This document shows positions 24,425 through 36,800 of a stretch of DNA of 64,000 nt, piece by piece. The stretch comes from Rostrohypoxylon terebratum (Eukaryota > Ascomycota > Sordariomycetes > Xylariales > Hypoxylaceae): assembly GCA_022497145.1 (NCBI GenBank), contig MU385928.1:101902-165901 (forward strand), read 5' to 3'. How positions within the stretch are numbered: position 1 is the first letter of the stretch; every line of letters begins with the position of its first letter. A program made the translations under genes and the position numbers. The notes under the pieces are model-generated. The model saw only the letters and a list, made by a program, of their open reading frames with translations, did not search any database and had not been told where the DNA came from.

Positions 24425-25445
24425 TTCGAAGGATATCAGTCTTCGCTCCAAGATCCCCTCCGTCTAAGACGATTCAGATGTAGACCTGGAGCTTCCCGGG
24501 ACAGAGTTGGGGTGACGACGGGAACTATCTTTCAAGCATGGACAGATGTACGCAGCTGGACTATCTCCGGGTCAGGGTGCAACTCGCTTATCTGGAAGGG
24601 AAGGTGTATGACGACCTACTAAGCAACCGGTCTATGAAGCTATCTTCGGAAACTCGGCAGGGGAGAGTTGCGTATCTCTTCCGACTCCTTGACCAGTGGT
24701 TACAAAAGATACCAGGACCACTCCGGTTGGAGAACATAACGAAGACGATGAACAAGGCACCGCTAACACATATGATTCTTCTCTATCACACATACCTGAT
24801 GTGTTACACTACCTTGAATGGTCTCTACTTTCTTGCGTCGCCGTGGATTAGCTCAATCAACGGCTTCACAGCTGCCATCCTGGAGCATTTCGACTCCCGC
24901 GCCCAAGCTTGTATGAGACATCAGCAACCACTAATACCGCAATTTTGGGAGACCTTTGTAAGCATTAGTCGTGGATGTCTGCAGATATTAAACAGCAAAG
25001 CTTATGACGGATGTAACTTTGGTGAGTATGAAATGCCAACGCCTCTCCGGATGTACCGATTGACGAAGATAATTATTTTAGGCTAAGCGGCTGCGCATAC
25101 TTCTCGGCGTTTGTCGTCTTGCTTGCTAACATCTTATATTTCCCTTTGCATGAGTTGGTAGATCATGACCGAAGTCTCACCTTAAGCATCATGGGACATA
25201 TGGAGAGGTTACTCTCGTACGCTGGATCGACCTCCTATCAGAAGTTGCAAGTCGTTCTCGCTGGCCTGGGACAGGCCGCAGATCAAGCGGTTCAGCGAGC
25301 TAAGGCGCAAGTCCAATCTTACGAATCTACGCCGTCCGTCGCTCAACCCCACGACTCTTTGTATTCATCCTCATCATTCGGAGGATTTCCTGATGAACTA
25401 AGTCATAATTTGGTTAGTAATGATAGCAACCCGTCCAAATACTGA
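24425..25445 (+). pseudogene. fungal Zn2Cys6-type transcription factor, C-terminal relic
   Basis: The fungal_trans (MHR) domain is recognisable but its front is lost. From about 24430 the frame reads KDISLRSKIPSV, TAA (24464-24466), DDSDVDLELPGTE, matching the family pattern DISLRxGRPxxxDDxDIDVxLP with an in-frame stop. A frame change then leads to WGDDGNYLSSM and the open part, LDYLRVRVQLAYLEGKVYDDL, with LMCYTTLNGLYFL and, after an intron at 25026-25081 (GTATGA, TTTAG), YFSAFVVLLANILYFP. No Zn2Cys6 cluster and no upstream half of the domain are present in the 500 bases before it. From the ATG at 24538 a protein of about 283 residues could still be made, but it would lack DNA binding. Confidence 0.78.
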
Positions 25446-26369
25446 TACCCGATGCCGATATCGACGTAAGTAGTATTTGCTAAGTCGTTTGATGTCATCT
25501 AGGTTCTGGAGTGGTTATGGCCCCAAGTACCAACTCATGGTACTCATGGTACTCATGATACTCATGATAGTTCTGGAATAGGCTTCGCCGAGTTGGGGTT
25601 CAGCGAGGAGACATCGTTACCGCCGTTTATGCAAGGATTCCCTTGAGCGAATCGATGTTGATTGTCAGACTTCGTTGTGTTGCCATTGGTAATATGTAGG
25701 AGGCCAAGTACATAGAATAGAAGTCTGTATTTGTACCAGTAGGGTACCCCACCTTTGAAAGCATAAAAAAAAGCATCAGAAAAAAAGCATTGCTACATGT
25801 CCAATGAAAATATCATCAGATGGTGGAATCGATAATTCGGAGCATGTGATTGGTCCAAGCCCACTCGCGGGTGTGGGATAACAGAGACAAACGAATCTGT
25901 GATGTCATAGAAAAAGTGAATAGGCATAGCTTTGACCACTGAGAAGCTTCGGATTACAATTTGCCTGGATAATCCTAGCACTAGTATCTGCAATGTCTGC
26001 AGGTGTCCGCTCGGGACATGGATCGAGGTCAGGGTGGAAGCAAGTAGGGAAGGAAGGAGAGAGTGTTATCATTCCATTGTCCGTTGTAGAAGGAAAGTTC
26101 AACCTACATGATGTACATACTGCAAGTCAAATCATCATCGACCTTACCAAGACTACCTACATATGTAGGTCCTACCTAGTAGGGACCTAGGTAGTAGGTA
26201 TACATAGACCATCAACCCCTCACTTATCTCACTCATATCCATCCCACTTACCCTCGTCGTACGGTGTACATACCTAGTATTAGGTATCTCCGCCCCTCCC
26301 TACTCTTTTTCTTCTCACCTCCAAAAGCGGCACCAACACTTCCTCATTATTCATCTATTACCTTGTTTC
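25446..26369. other. intergenic spacer and promoter of the Rieske-AIF gene
   Basis: Contains a four-copy CATGGTACT/CATGATACT tandem run at 25533-25570 and a dense palindromic cluster at 26160-26200 (GTAGGTCCTACCTAGTAGG). The last 150 bases are pyrimidine-rich, as in many fungal promoters. No gene seen. Confidence 0.55.
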
Positions 26370-28218
26370 ATGAATTCTACAAGATCCTTGCTTCGACCTT
26401 CCATAGATCGTGTCCTGCTCAACCCCCGATCCAAGATAATTCCGAGGTTGAGAATATATAACCCGGCCAGACCTATATCGGCATCTCCGATCAGAACCAT
26501 GCCCCAATTCAAGCTTAAAGGTGTTTCCTCTTTATCGCTACAGCCCGGCGATAAGCAAGAGGTTGAAGTTGACGGCATCGAGGGCGGCAAGGTGCTCCTC
26601 CTTAATGCCGGCGGCAAGATCCAGGCCGTGGGGCCAAAGTGTACACATTACGGCGCCCCCCTTGCGAAAGGAGTCTTGACCAAGAGTGGAAGACTGACTT
26701 GTCCTTGGCACGGAGGTTAGATTACTGCTGCCCACGCCACTTTCCTCTCCTTTACTTTCTCGTGGTTTATTTAACTGATCATTGTCTCCCATTTCTCCAG
26801 CCTGTTTCAATGGCCAAACCGGCGATATCGAGAACGCCCCTGCCCTGGATGCCCTGCCAGTCTTCAAAGCCATCGAAAAAGATGACGGTATATATATTGA
26901 GGGCGATGAAGCGGTAATCAAAGCAGCGAGACGAAAGCCCAATTTCAAATGTGCCGTTAGTGATGCGACTAGACCTTGCAAAGTCGTTGTGGTTGGTGGC
27001 GGTAGCGGAGGAATCGGTGCAATCGAGGGACTGAGAGAGAAGGGATTCTCAGGACCCATCACCTTAATCTCCAACGAGGGTTACTTACCCATTGATCGTA
27101 CTAAGCTATCGAAGGCCCTGATCACTGACCATACCAAGATTCAGTGGAGAGACGACGAGTGGTTCAAATCCGGCTCGGTCGAAGTGGTACACGATGAAGT
27201 CGTCGACGTTGACCTCATAAACAAGGCTGTCATTACCAAAAACAAGGATAGGTACGACTACTCCAAGCTTATCCTAGCCACCGGTGGTTCACCACGGAAC
27301 CTGCCAATTCCAGGGTTCGAGGTACTCGAGAATATATTCCCGCTGAGAACGGTCCATGATACCAAGAAGATCGTCGACGCCATTGGTGACAAGGGCAAAA
27401 AAATCGTCATCGTTGGTAGTAGTTTCATCGGCATGGAGGTGGCCAATGCGACAGCTGCCGGCAATGATGTCACCGTGGTCGGCCAAGAGAGTGCACCCTT
27501 AGAGAGAGTACTAGGAAAAGAAGTAGGTGCCGGACTGCAAAAAAGGCTAGAAGGCAAAGGCGTCAAGTTCCACATGTCAGCCGGCGTCGACAAAGCCGAA
27601 CCGGCTAGTTCGAACCCATCCAAAGTTGGTTCTGTGTATCTAAAGGACGGAACAAAACTCGAGGCCGACCTAGTGGTATTAGGAGTCGGTGTGGCCCCTT
27701 TGACAGGTTATCTCAGGGAGAACAAGGTAATCCGACTGAAGGAAGATGGGTCTTTGAAGACGGATGATAACTTCCTCGTGGCTGGACTAAAGGACGTATA
27801 CGCCATCGGAGACATCGCCTCGTATCCCTACCATGGTCCAGGTGGACAGGGCAATTACACACGGATCGAACACTGGAACGTGGCCCAGAATCAGGGTCGC
27901 GTTGTGGCGCACCACATTATAAACCCGTCTCTGAAGCCGGAATTTTTCACCCCGATATTCTGGTCCGCCTTGACAGGCCAACTCCGATATTGCGGCAACA
28001 CGGTAAATGGCTGGGATGAACTTGTCTTACAAGGCAATCCAGGTGAAGGGAAGTTTGTGGCATATTATTGCAAGGATGAGACTGTGGTTGCGGTGGCAAG
28101 TATGGGTGTAGATCCGGCAATGGTTCAATCGGCGGAGCTCATGAGGTTAGGCGGTATGCCGTCAAAGACACAGCTTAAAGGTGGGCTGGACATCCTCAGT
28201 GTCCCACTGACGGCTTAG
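26370..28218 (+). CDS. Rieske [2Fe-2S]-FAD/NAD oxidoreductase (AIFM3-like)
   Basis: Exons 26370-26715 and 26801-28218 give about 587 residues; the 85-nt intron falls inside the Rieske motif (CPWHG|ACFNG). Residues 45-140 form the Rieske domain: C91-T-H93 and C111-P-W-H114 bind the 2Fe-2S cluster. Then come the FAD loop KVVVVGGGSGGIGAIEG (about 176-192), YLPIDRTKLSK typical of AIF/ferredoxin-reductase-like enzymes, the NAD loop IVIVGSSFIGMEVAN and DVYAIGDIASYP of the second FAD segment. The architecture matches AIFM3/NFRL-type proteins and fungal Rieske-reductases that pass electrons between NAD(P)H and unknown partners. Residues 1-43 are Arg-rich and acid-free until an in-frame M44 (MPQFKLKG), so a mitochondrial and a shorter cytosolic form are both possible. 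Confidence 0.9.
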
Positions 28219-28889
28219 GTGGCGGGAAGGATCCAATAATGAAAGCTTGCAGTACTTCGTACACGGGCAGACGGGTTACTATGATTCGTGTACCTGATTT
28301 AGCATCAGGTCTAACCGCCCAAGACAGTGGAGCTTCACGTCTCGATCGATTCAGGGACCAGAACTGCGAGATTTATGTAAGCAAGCAAAGCGCAATGAAA
28401 GTCTAGGATCATTTCCTCCTTTTTCCTCTCTTTCGTCCAGAGACAACTGGTCGCCCTTTTGAAGTTTACACCACGACACCACAATCCCACAATTGTGTGC
28501 CGTGGTTCTCCATGCCGGACATACACTAGCGGATAAGATGAACTGATTGGTCTTGGGGCGCGTCATTGCACATGACTGCTCGACATCCTAGTCAGGGTCA
28601 GGTCTTGCGCGATGCACCCCGCCTATCAATATGTAAATGTAAATGGCCAAGCCAAGACGAGCTGCACAATCAAACACGGTAAGACCGGTGATTTGCCCAT
28701 GTGATAGAATCCCAACCTCTTTTTCAACGGATGGGCGGTATTGGGGGGTGTGCTCTGTCAAATAGGTATATATGCCTTACCTATTCATTTACTCTCTACT
28801 GCACGCACTTTCATAATCGAATCATGAATGTCTTAGACATGGTGATGGTGATGGTTGAATAGGTAACTACTCAAGTCTCAGGTATTATC

Positions 28890-28925
28890 TATAATACCTA
28901 GGACCTAGGACCTAGGTAACCTACC
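28890..28925 (+). repeat. CCTAGGA palindromic array
   Basis: Three successive CCTAGG palindromes spaced by A/C (TACCTAGGACCTAGGACC and on into TAGGTAACC). It is one of about ten similar arrays in the spacers of this window. Confidence 0.75.
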
Positions 28926-29459
28926 TGCCTACGTTATCACACGACGGACCGGTGCTACTCAGTACCTACACAGTACAGTACTTGTACATACCTTCTAGTA
29001 TTTGTACAGTAAGGTGCCGACGCTGAAGATACCTACTAATTGGGGGTGCTGTGCTAACTGCTACTACTAAGAGTGCCAACCTAGTACATACTGTCATACC
29101 TACCAGGTACTCAGTAGCTACATATGCTACATATATGTATGCTGCCTGGCTGCTATGTACTTCGAGCACTCAGCGTTAACTAATGCTAGGTAACTACTAG
29201 GTACATTATAACTATCTAAGATGTATGTACTTGCCTAGTTAAGTACATTGCCTCCTTCCCAATTATCGATTACATGTACAATTGGAATTCATTAGTACTA
29301 CATCCCAGTACATTACCCGTGACATAGACAAGGTCCCCCCACTTGATCTACTCGTCTCTCCACCTCGAAACGAAACTTTACATCTATACATTACAGCAAT
29401 CGACGACGCGAGAAGCAACTTTCAACTTTACTTACTAACCTACCAGACTCAACTTCCCG

Positions 29460-29556
29460 TCTTTTTTTTTTATTTATTTATTATTCTATCTCGCACTCCT
29501 TATTGCTTTTTTCCCTCCTTATCCTTCTTCTACTTTTCTTTCTTTTTGTTTTGTCG
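29460..29556 (+). promoter_or_regulatory. pyrimidine-rich promoter tract
   Basis: About 95 bases of mostly T and C (TTTTTTTTTTATTTATTT, then CCCTCCTTATCCTTCTTC) 390-490 bases upstream of the start codon at 29948. CT-rich tracts of this kind are common near fungal transcription starts; the role here is inferred. Confidence 0.5.
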
Positions 29557-29947
29557 CTCTCTTTTACGGGATTGTACTGTTATATACTGGAGCGACACAG
29601 TCCCGAATCAGACAATCTTGATCCTTCTTTTCTTTTGATTTCCAGGCGGACGCGCCGAATGGGCGCATTTCGCTAAACCTGATCCACCTAAACTTCGATC
29701 AACTCTGCGCATTTCACTGTCATTACCACTGTGCCACTGTACCATTGTGCCCTCCCTTGGCAGGATACGAAATCAAAGAGGAACTCCTTTACTCTCCCTA
29801 ACTCTCCTTAACCCTTCCACTTGTCGGCAAATATTCCGAATGTATTAATATTCTCATATTCAAATTCATATTCATACCTGTGTGCCCACTCCAGCATGCT
29901 GATCTCCCAGCTGTGTACGCGCAACGAAGTGACTGTCAGCCATCGTC

Positions 29948-32589
29948 ATGGCTGACCCTCTTCACCCCGCTACGGCTGTTTCCGGCAGCCGTGATGACGA
30001 TGATCTCTCTGCGACATGTCACGAACCGGGACCTATGAAGTGTTGTTGTGGTTCTGTGGAGTGTGTCTTTCTAAGACACAATTGCTCTGTACTCGCTAGC
30101 GTCGAGAAGGATGTCCACACGGCTGCGAGAATGGGTCAGGTACGTTTTCCCGTTATCCCGTTATCCCGTTATCTTGTTACTACCGTATCTACCTTACCTA
30201 GTTGACATTGGTATGAGCATGAGCTGCGGCCACTGGCCTAGCTGCCCAGACTTCTAGCCGAAAGCCACCTAAAGTTGCCAACAGCTCCCTTTAGTGAGGG
30301 CCTCGAGGAATTATTGGCATACTCATTCATGTATTCACCAAAACCTCACCTAACAAGCTTTCCTATAACCCGTCAGCTTCCCAGTTTTGTTTGCTCTTCC
30401 CCGCTATGAGCCTGGGGCTGAATCACCTGGATTTACTACCTTGGGAACGTGTCTTTCTTCTGTTGCGATATATCGTTTCCGGCATTACTGTACACCCTAC
30501 ATTCCACACCATTTTCCTGATAACAACAATTTACATCACTATCACCATAATCATGGGTGCATCCGAGTCTCTAATCTTCGCGTTGCAGGCTCTGCTTGCC
30601 CGACACGAAGCCTATATGGCCGATGCTGAGCGGGATCGTATTGAGCTTACCGCCCGGATTGAACAGCTGGAAGTCGACAACAAGGAGCTTGAGGCTAAAA
30701 ATGCGAGGACGATTGAGGAGAATAGGAATCTTCTGGATCAACTTGAGAGCTTAAATACTACCGTCATAGATTCCGAAGGTCGCATAACCTCTCTCGAAGC
30801 TACGTTGCTCTCCTCCCAACAAACGGTCCGGCGCTTGGAAGGAGAGACAGCCCGCGCCGCCGCGCTAGAACGCCAACTGGCGGCTTTGGAACAGGAGCAA
30901 GCCGAGCTACAGAGTTGCCTCAGCATGTCTCGGGAAGAAGCCCGATCTGCTGTATCAAGATGGAAGCGAGCTGAACGAGGTATCAATGATCTGCAAGAGC
31001 AATTAGAGCGGATGGAGAAAGAAGCAAAGGAAGAAAGAGAATATCACGTTGAGGTTATGGGACGCATAGAGAGGCAGCGTGAAATGGAGAAGGAGCTGAA
31101 CACTGCCGCCGGTCGACTAAAGGGGGCGGCCGCAGCCAAGTCAATGGATCGTGGTCCGGGTATCGGGAGCAACGCGGTGTCGCATTTCGTTCGCGATCTT
31201 CTACAAGATAATGCGAATCTGCAATATGGCATCGCCGAACTACGGGAGATGTTGATGAATTCCAACGACGAGATCCAAGCCTTACAGAACCAGCTCATGT
31301 TTCATCAACCGTTGGGAGACGGCCAGAATCACGCCGCGTCAACGTTGAGTGCGGAGCTTGAGCCTGACAAAAGTCACACCGAAGAGGGGAAGACACCTAA
31401 AACTCCCAAAGAACTCCACATCCACCATCACTACCACCTATCGAAATCGAAGCAGGAGGCGAAAAAGCCACGGAAAAAGCGACAGTCACTTACACCTGGA
31501 ACATTTACACCACCTGGAAACTTTGATCCAAGTACGCCTCCTAGTGGGTTAATACGCCATCAATTCGGATCGCATGCGCACAGGGATTCATTGCTATCTA
31601 ATTACTGGTCGGCATCCGATTTTGCACCCTCCTCGGTCCCCAGCTCGCCTCGGTCAAATCGCCGGAATTCCCTATTTGATCACCCGATGGAATCTTACCC
31701 CTGCTCGCCTACCACTAGTCTAGACCCAACGTCACCTACATGGCATGCCAGTCACCAGAAGCAGCTTTCAAACATATCGTCTCGAAGTTTTCAAATGTCG
31801 ACAAATCCAGTCTTCATACAGCCTGCTCGCACACATAGCCACGCGATTATTGAAGAATCTGACGACGATGACGACGATGGCCCTCCAGATCTGACATCGG
31901 CGACCGATGAATCTCTCGCGGACGAGGCTGCGTCTCTGAAAGATCAGGATGCAGTCAATGAAGAAATATCTCTTACTGATGACATAGACTGTCATCACAT
32001 GCCACTAGTTCGACTACGCAGGCCGCTGTCACACGAATCAGTAATATCGCTGACAGGGGGCCTTGACATTCATACTTTAAAATCTCGGCCTAGCCAGCTC
32101 ACGATTGGCCAGATAGGTTCTGCCTCTTCCGTGACAGGCAGTAGCATTGTCATAGCACGACCTATGCTGTCTCGCGACAATGCAAGACGAAGCAGTGTCA
32201 TATTACGAGAGAGCTATGGCACTTCTCCAGTAGAAAGCTTGCATTCTACTTCGGACTCATCGATGCGAGGCCTTGGCCCGTCGAAACTCGGTAAATGGGT
32301 TGGCTGGCGGCCTTGGGGTGGAGGGGGAAGCTCTAATGCAAGCGTTGCCTCAAATAAAAATGCTAAGGAGAGAGACAGTCACCAGTCACTCGGTCGCCCT
32401 CCAGGTATCAATCAAACGGGTGCAATACCCGGATTTTCAGAATATGTAGCGGCAGCGCAACGGAGAATGCCGCCAGCCAAAATTCAGCCAGATAATGTAG
32501 ATCGAGACGCACTGAAAGAAGGTCTTGGCGAGGGCGAGACTGGCTTACAGCATTCGGGCTACCCCTCTGCCCTGCATATGCTACGATAG
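29948..32589 (+). CDS. long coiled-coil protein, hypothetical
   Basis: Exons 29948-30139 and 30589-32589 give about 730 residues. The 449-nt intron (GTACGT, TTGCAG, phase 0) joins DVHTAARMGQ to ALLARHEAYMADAERD, a join that makes sense because the helix starts on both sides. Residues 1-60 contain a Cys cluster (MKCCCGSVECVFLRHNC). Residues about 66-330 are a continuous coiled coil with heptads (ARIEQLEVDNKELEAKNAR, LERQLAALEQEQAEL, QEQLERMEKEAKEEREYHVE). The C-terminal half is disordered, Ser/Pro-rich, with HIHHHYHL, an acidic stretch ESDDDDDDGPPD and LGKWVGWRPWGGGG near the end. No enzyme motif. Such layouts occur in structural or trafficking scaffolds, but no function can be assigned. The intron's last 198 bases stay open in the exon 2 frame (see findings). 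Confidence 0.82.
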
Positions 32590-33851
32590 ACATCTTGATT
32601 TTCTTTTTGTTTGATTATTGTACCATACAACAGACTTGCCCGCTCCAGGATTTGGGATTAAGGAGCTGGAGCTTTCGGCATAGATGGAATGCACATGCTC
32701 GCGCTTAGTAGAAGGGGCATTGCGCACAGCAGATTCTTCCTATTGGAACAACAGGATGGAACCGGCTTAGTCAATATACCAGATATAGGAAACCGCCGGT
32801 CAAGAAGCATAGGATGGGGAGAATGCGGATATGATACCCTCCAAGACAGCTCGACTACCTATTTGCTAGCTCTTGATCTTTTTTTTTCTTTCCTTTGTTC
32901 ATATCAGTTGATATTGGAAATACATATTATATTTATATATTTATATATTTATATGCATATGTCTCGTGTACCCCTAGTCCTGCACTACATGTGTTCTGTT
33001 TAAAGACGTGGGATGCTTGTCAATAATAGGGGTAATAGGATACGTGGGCCTAAGGCACGTAACACGAAACTTACATAGATGAGACTTCACATCTGTCAAG
33101 TTGCACATTATTTGCTTGTTATTGCTTCCCCTCCGTGTATTCTATCATTTTGGTCTAGTCGTAGACTATATAAAGCTTGCCAAGAACTAAAATTCATTAT
33201 GCGTAGAAATTCATCAATGTAGCGAATCGGCGAATGGAAGTCTCGCTGTTATAATACCCTAACATTTCTACTTTACTACTCACCCCGAACCTTTATCACG
33301 AAAAGGGCTGGGTTGAATTAATTATAGGCTGTGTTGCTCCACGGCATTGTGAAGATGTCGTCCAACGTGTGACATAATGTACTAGTACATTAAAAAAGAA
33401 AGGATGGTAAAGCATGCTGTAATCTGATTTGGCTCATTTGAATTGTCTGGTATTTTTGGGGATTAAATGAAATATAGCTAGCTACATACATAGGAATATA
33501 TAAAATGTTTGATGTTTAAGGAATTCAGGTATCTCAGTCATGAGCCAGAATGCAGTCTTCCCCGTCCATGCCTGATATAGCATAACTCAAGCGGTATGCC
33601 TAGCAGTAATGATCAAACGAGACAACTCCGCCCCTCTATAGTAGAATGTAGGACAGCCAAAGTACATACGGAATAGTCAAATGAGAGGTCATCACCCCTT
33701 GCCCGTCCTCAACTTTCGGTCTACCTATAATGATTGATCCTTAGACGCATAGGATAACATGGGTATTTAATCACTGCGAAAATTGGTGTTAGTGGTTTGG
33801 GCGTACTACATGCGGATTCAATAGAGGGTTGTCAGGGTTCGTTCAAACATA
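32590..33851. other. intergenic spacer between convergent genes
   Basis: The 3' flanks of the coiled-coil gene and phospholipase D. It carries a T10/pyrimidine run near 32880 and a TATTTATATATTTATATAT run at 32928-32953. No supported gene. Confidence 0.6.
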
Positions 33852-36800
33852 CTAAATTTCCTTGGGTGCCAGCAAGTCAGCCTGGTATAGCCAGTGATTG
33901 TCCTTCTCCTCGGCTTCAAGCCAGTCATAGGGGAATTGAACAAGCGTTCCCTGAATCAGACTACACAACTCGTCGGCCTCGTCACAGCTGAGAAGCTCGT
34001 ACGGAAAGACGGGTCCGCGTCGACTACCCTTAGTAGTGGCTCGTCGGCGACGCCTCGTCGAGTTATGATTATAAGGATTGGTTGTGGTTCCGGATTCCGG
34101 TGCTGATTTCTCACATGACGAAAATGTTGCCCTCCGATCTCGTTTCTCAGTCTGGGGATCCAAGTGCGCCATGTCCACTTGGCCATCGTACGCCGGAAAT
34201 GGAGTATCGCCGGCTGGCTGAACTGGTGATGGTGGCTCGACGGAATTCCTTGTACGAACCTTCTCCGTCTCAACGCCAAGGTCAGACTTCGCATTCTCTG
34301 GTGCATGGCTAGCTTCAGGCGCGGGTACTTTCTCATTCAGGGCACCTGTGCTTCCATCGGATATTACAACCTTTGGATTATTCTCGTTGTTTTGGTTGAT
34401 TTGGAGTTTCTCGGAAACTTCAGGAGCTCCTTGTGCGGAGACAGGTGCTGCGACACCTGCTGCCACCCCGCCAACATGGCTCATTTGAGGGCTAATTTCA
34501 GACTCGTCGTTCCTAGAACCTACCATACTCTCTTTAAATCGACGCGCATAGTCCTCAAATTCGTTATATTCCTTCCATGTAGTTACGTCGCTGTCAGGCA
34601 TACACCTAAAAACTCGGCGGTACAGTTTTGTGTTATTCGACGCAACCCTGGTCCAGATATCATCCCAGAACGCAGGGTTGACAGGGTCGCGCATACAGTC
34701 CTTGTCGACTCGAGCAGGTATAATGTCTGAGACTAGGGGGTTTACTGGCTCGTTTGTAGGCATCCCAGAGTCGTCTAAGCGCATTGGGGGGCCCCCTATA
34801 TCGGTATCATCCAACACCGGCAAGGGGGGGATCTGCCCATGATGCGGTAGCTGGGATTTGGCTGATGGGTCCGCATAGACCGGGGGGAGATCTTCGTTGC
34901 CCTTGCCAAGATCACGTTGGGAGGAACCTTTGGAAGAGCTTTCTGCATGCTGTTCGCTAAATCTGATGTCGAGCCTATGACTAGGTTGGCTAGTCCTATG
35001 AAGAAGAACCTCGCGTCCATTGATTACGGCAGAGTCGTTCCCCAAATCAGTTCCCTTGGCCTGTGCAGCTTTCCAATGATCCGGGCCATAGCCCTCAACA
35101 TCCCTATCATGTTTCTCATTCCCGTGGATTCGCGGGTCACGTTCTGGTGACTTGCCCCTCGAACTTGACGAAGAAGATGACGATGATCTTGATGAAGACG
35201 GACGGCCACGTCCCTGTTCCTCTGTAGCAACGTCATGATTAAAACTTGTTGCCCGGTGGAACGTGCTCGGCCCTGCATGCAACAAATCTTCTCCGTGCGG
35301 GCTTTCATCATCTTGTCCGTATATTTGGCCCATCTCAGCTTCAAAATTTGCTTCTGCACTTAGTTCCGCTTGTCTCTCCTCTTCTGTTATCTCGTCCACG
35401 TCTAATCCGAGATGTTCCCTCATCAACCTCACGCGGAGGGTATGGGCAAATCGACCGACTCGGTAAGTTTCACCTGCCATAGTCGACCACATCATATCTG
35501 TATCTCGAACAATGGCGGCAACTTCCGAATCTCGGTTTCCTAGCATTGACCGCTCGTTGATATTGGCCGATCCTATCAGGACGACCCGATCATCCACGAT
35601 GATAGTTTTGGCGTGGATATATAGTTGCTCCGTTACAAGTTGATTGTGAGCACCAATGCGGCCCCATTGTCTCAAACTAAAGAACGAGATATAGTCTTCC
35701 GGCTCTATGCCCACTGCCTGTAACCGACCGAATATCGAATTCGGGCCTCTGCAGATGCTTCGGTACTGGAATTGCATGATCAAACGCACGCTGCTCCCTT
35801 CAGCTTGATCAACTGTGTTCTGAAAACCGGGCATAAGAGGGATCAGAATACAGCACCGCCATTCTTCGTCTTTCTCGTGAGCTCTAATGATCCGCTCGAC
35901 GAGAGCATCACCGATGCGGTTTACCACTCTTGTGTTCATTGTCTCGGTGCTCGTAATGAAGAATTGGTTTTCCATGTAAACGAAATGCTCGGATTCTTCG
36001 ATAAGCTTTACATACGCCGACTGGATACTGTGTTCCCTCAAATCTTTCGGGTATCCTAGCGACCAGTCACCCGCGGAACGTAGGATTTGGACTTCGCACG
36101 TTCCAGAAAGACCAAGCGCCTCGAGATCTACAGGGTTCGCATCTGGGGGAGGTAGTAAGAAGGGAGTCGGTCGGGTGGGTTTCCTTTCGCGTCGTAGGTA
36201 ATTCCACCGCTGCACGAAATGACGAGTAAGATCACGCGCCGGCTGGCCAACAACTTGCATGGCAATATCATGCCAGGGCATCCTCGGAACCTTGCTCCTA
36301 TCGTACATCTCTTCATAAGGCTCGTTGAGTTTGAAGAAATCTAGGACACGGGGGTTCGAGTAATCCTTGCCGGGAAAAAGTTGGCAGTGCTCTGCATCAC
36401 GGGGGCGGTCCCCGTCCGGCTCCATACCCGTCGGTCGATCGTCCGTGATTGGGTGTTGCGGGTTGTCCCAACGGCCGAAACAGAGATCAATACCGCCAAG
36501 GAAGGCCACATCGTGGTCGACAATGCAAACTTTCTCGTGGTGCGCGTAGAAAAACTGGTTCTTCTTCAGCTGGTTCGGGGATCTTAGGACTAGAATGTTG
36601 TCGTGTAGGTTAAGGAGCGAGAACTTTGTGTATTCCGAGTCTATCGGGATGGCTTGTTCCACATTTCGATATATGATGATGAATACCTTGACACCTTCTC
36701 TAGCCTTCCTCTGAAGCAAACGATCTAGACGCCACTTCTGGCTAATACAAGCTGGTCGTCTCATGTATAGCTCGGGACTTAGCCACCAGTCATGGATGTA

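Larger units (their letters stand above)
28219..29947. other. gene-free spacer with palindromic repeats
   Basis: Holds the densest CCTAGGACCTAGG run of the window (28890-28925) and many GTACATA/TACCTAG words to 29240. A long pyrimidine tract follows and probably marks the promoter of the next gene. Reading frames here are short or low-complexity. Confidence 0.6.

Noticed and set aside
26538..27074. 178-codon minus-strand frame opposite the Rieske-AIF gene
   Set aside because: Its residues mirror the codons of the well-supported plus-strand gene and crosses that gene's intron; no protein-like features of its own.
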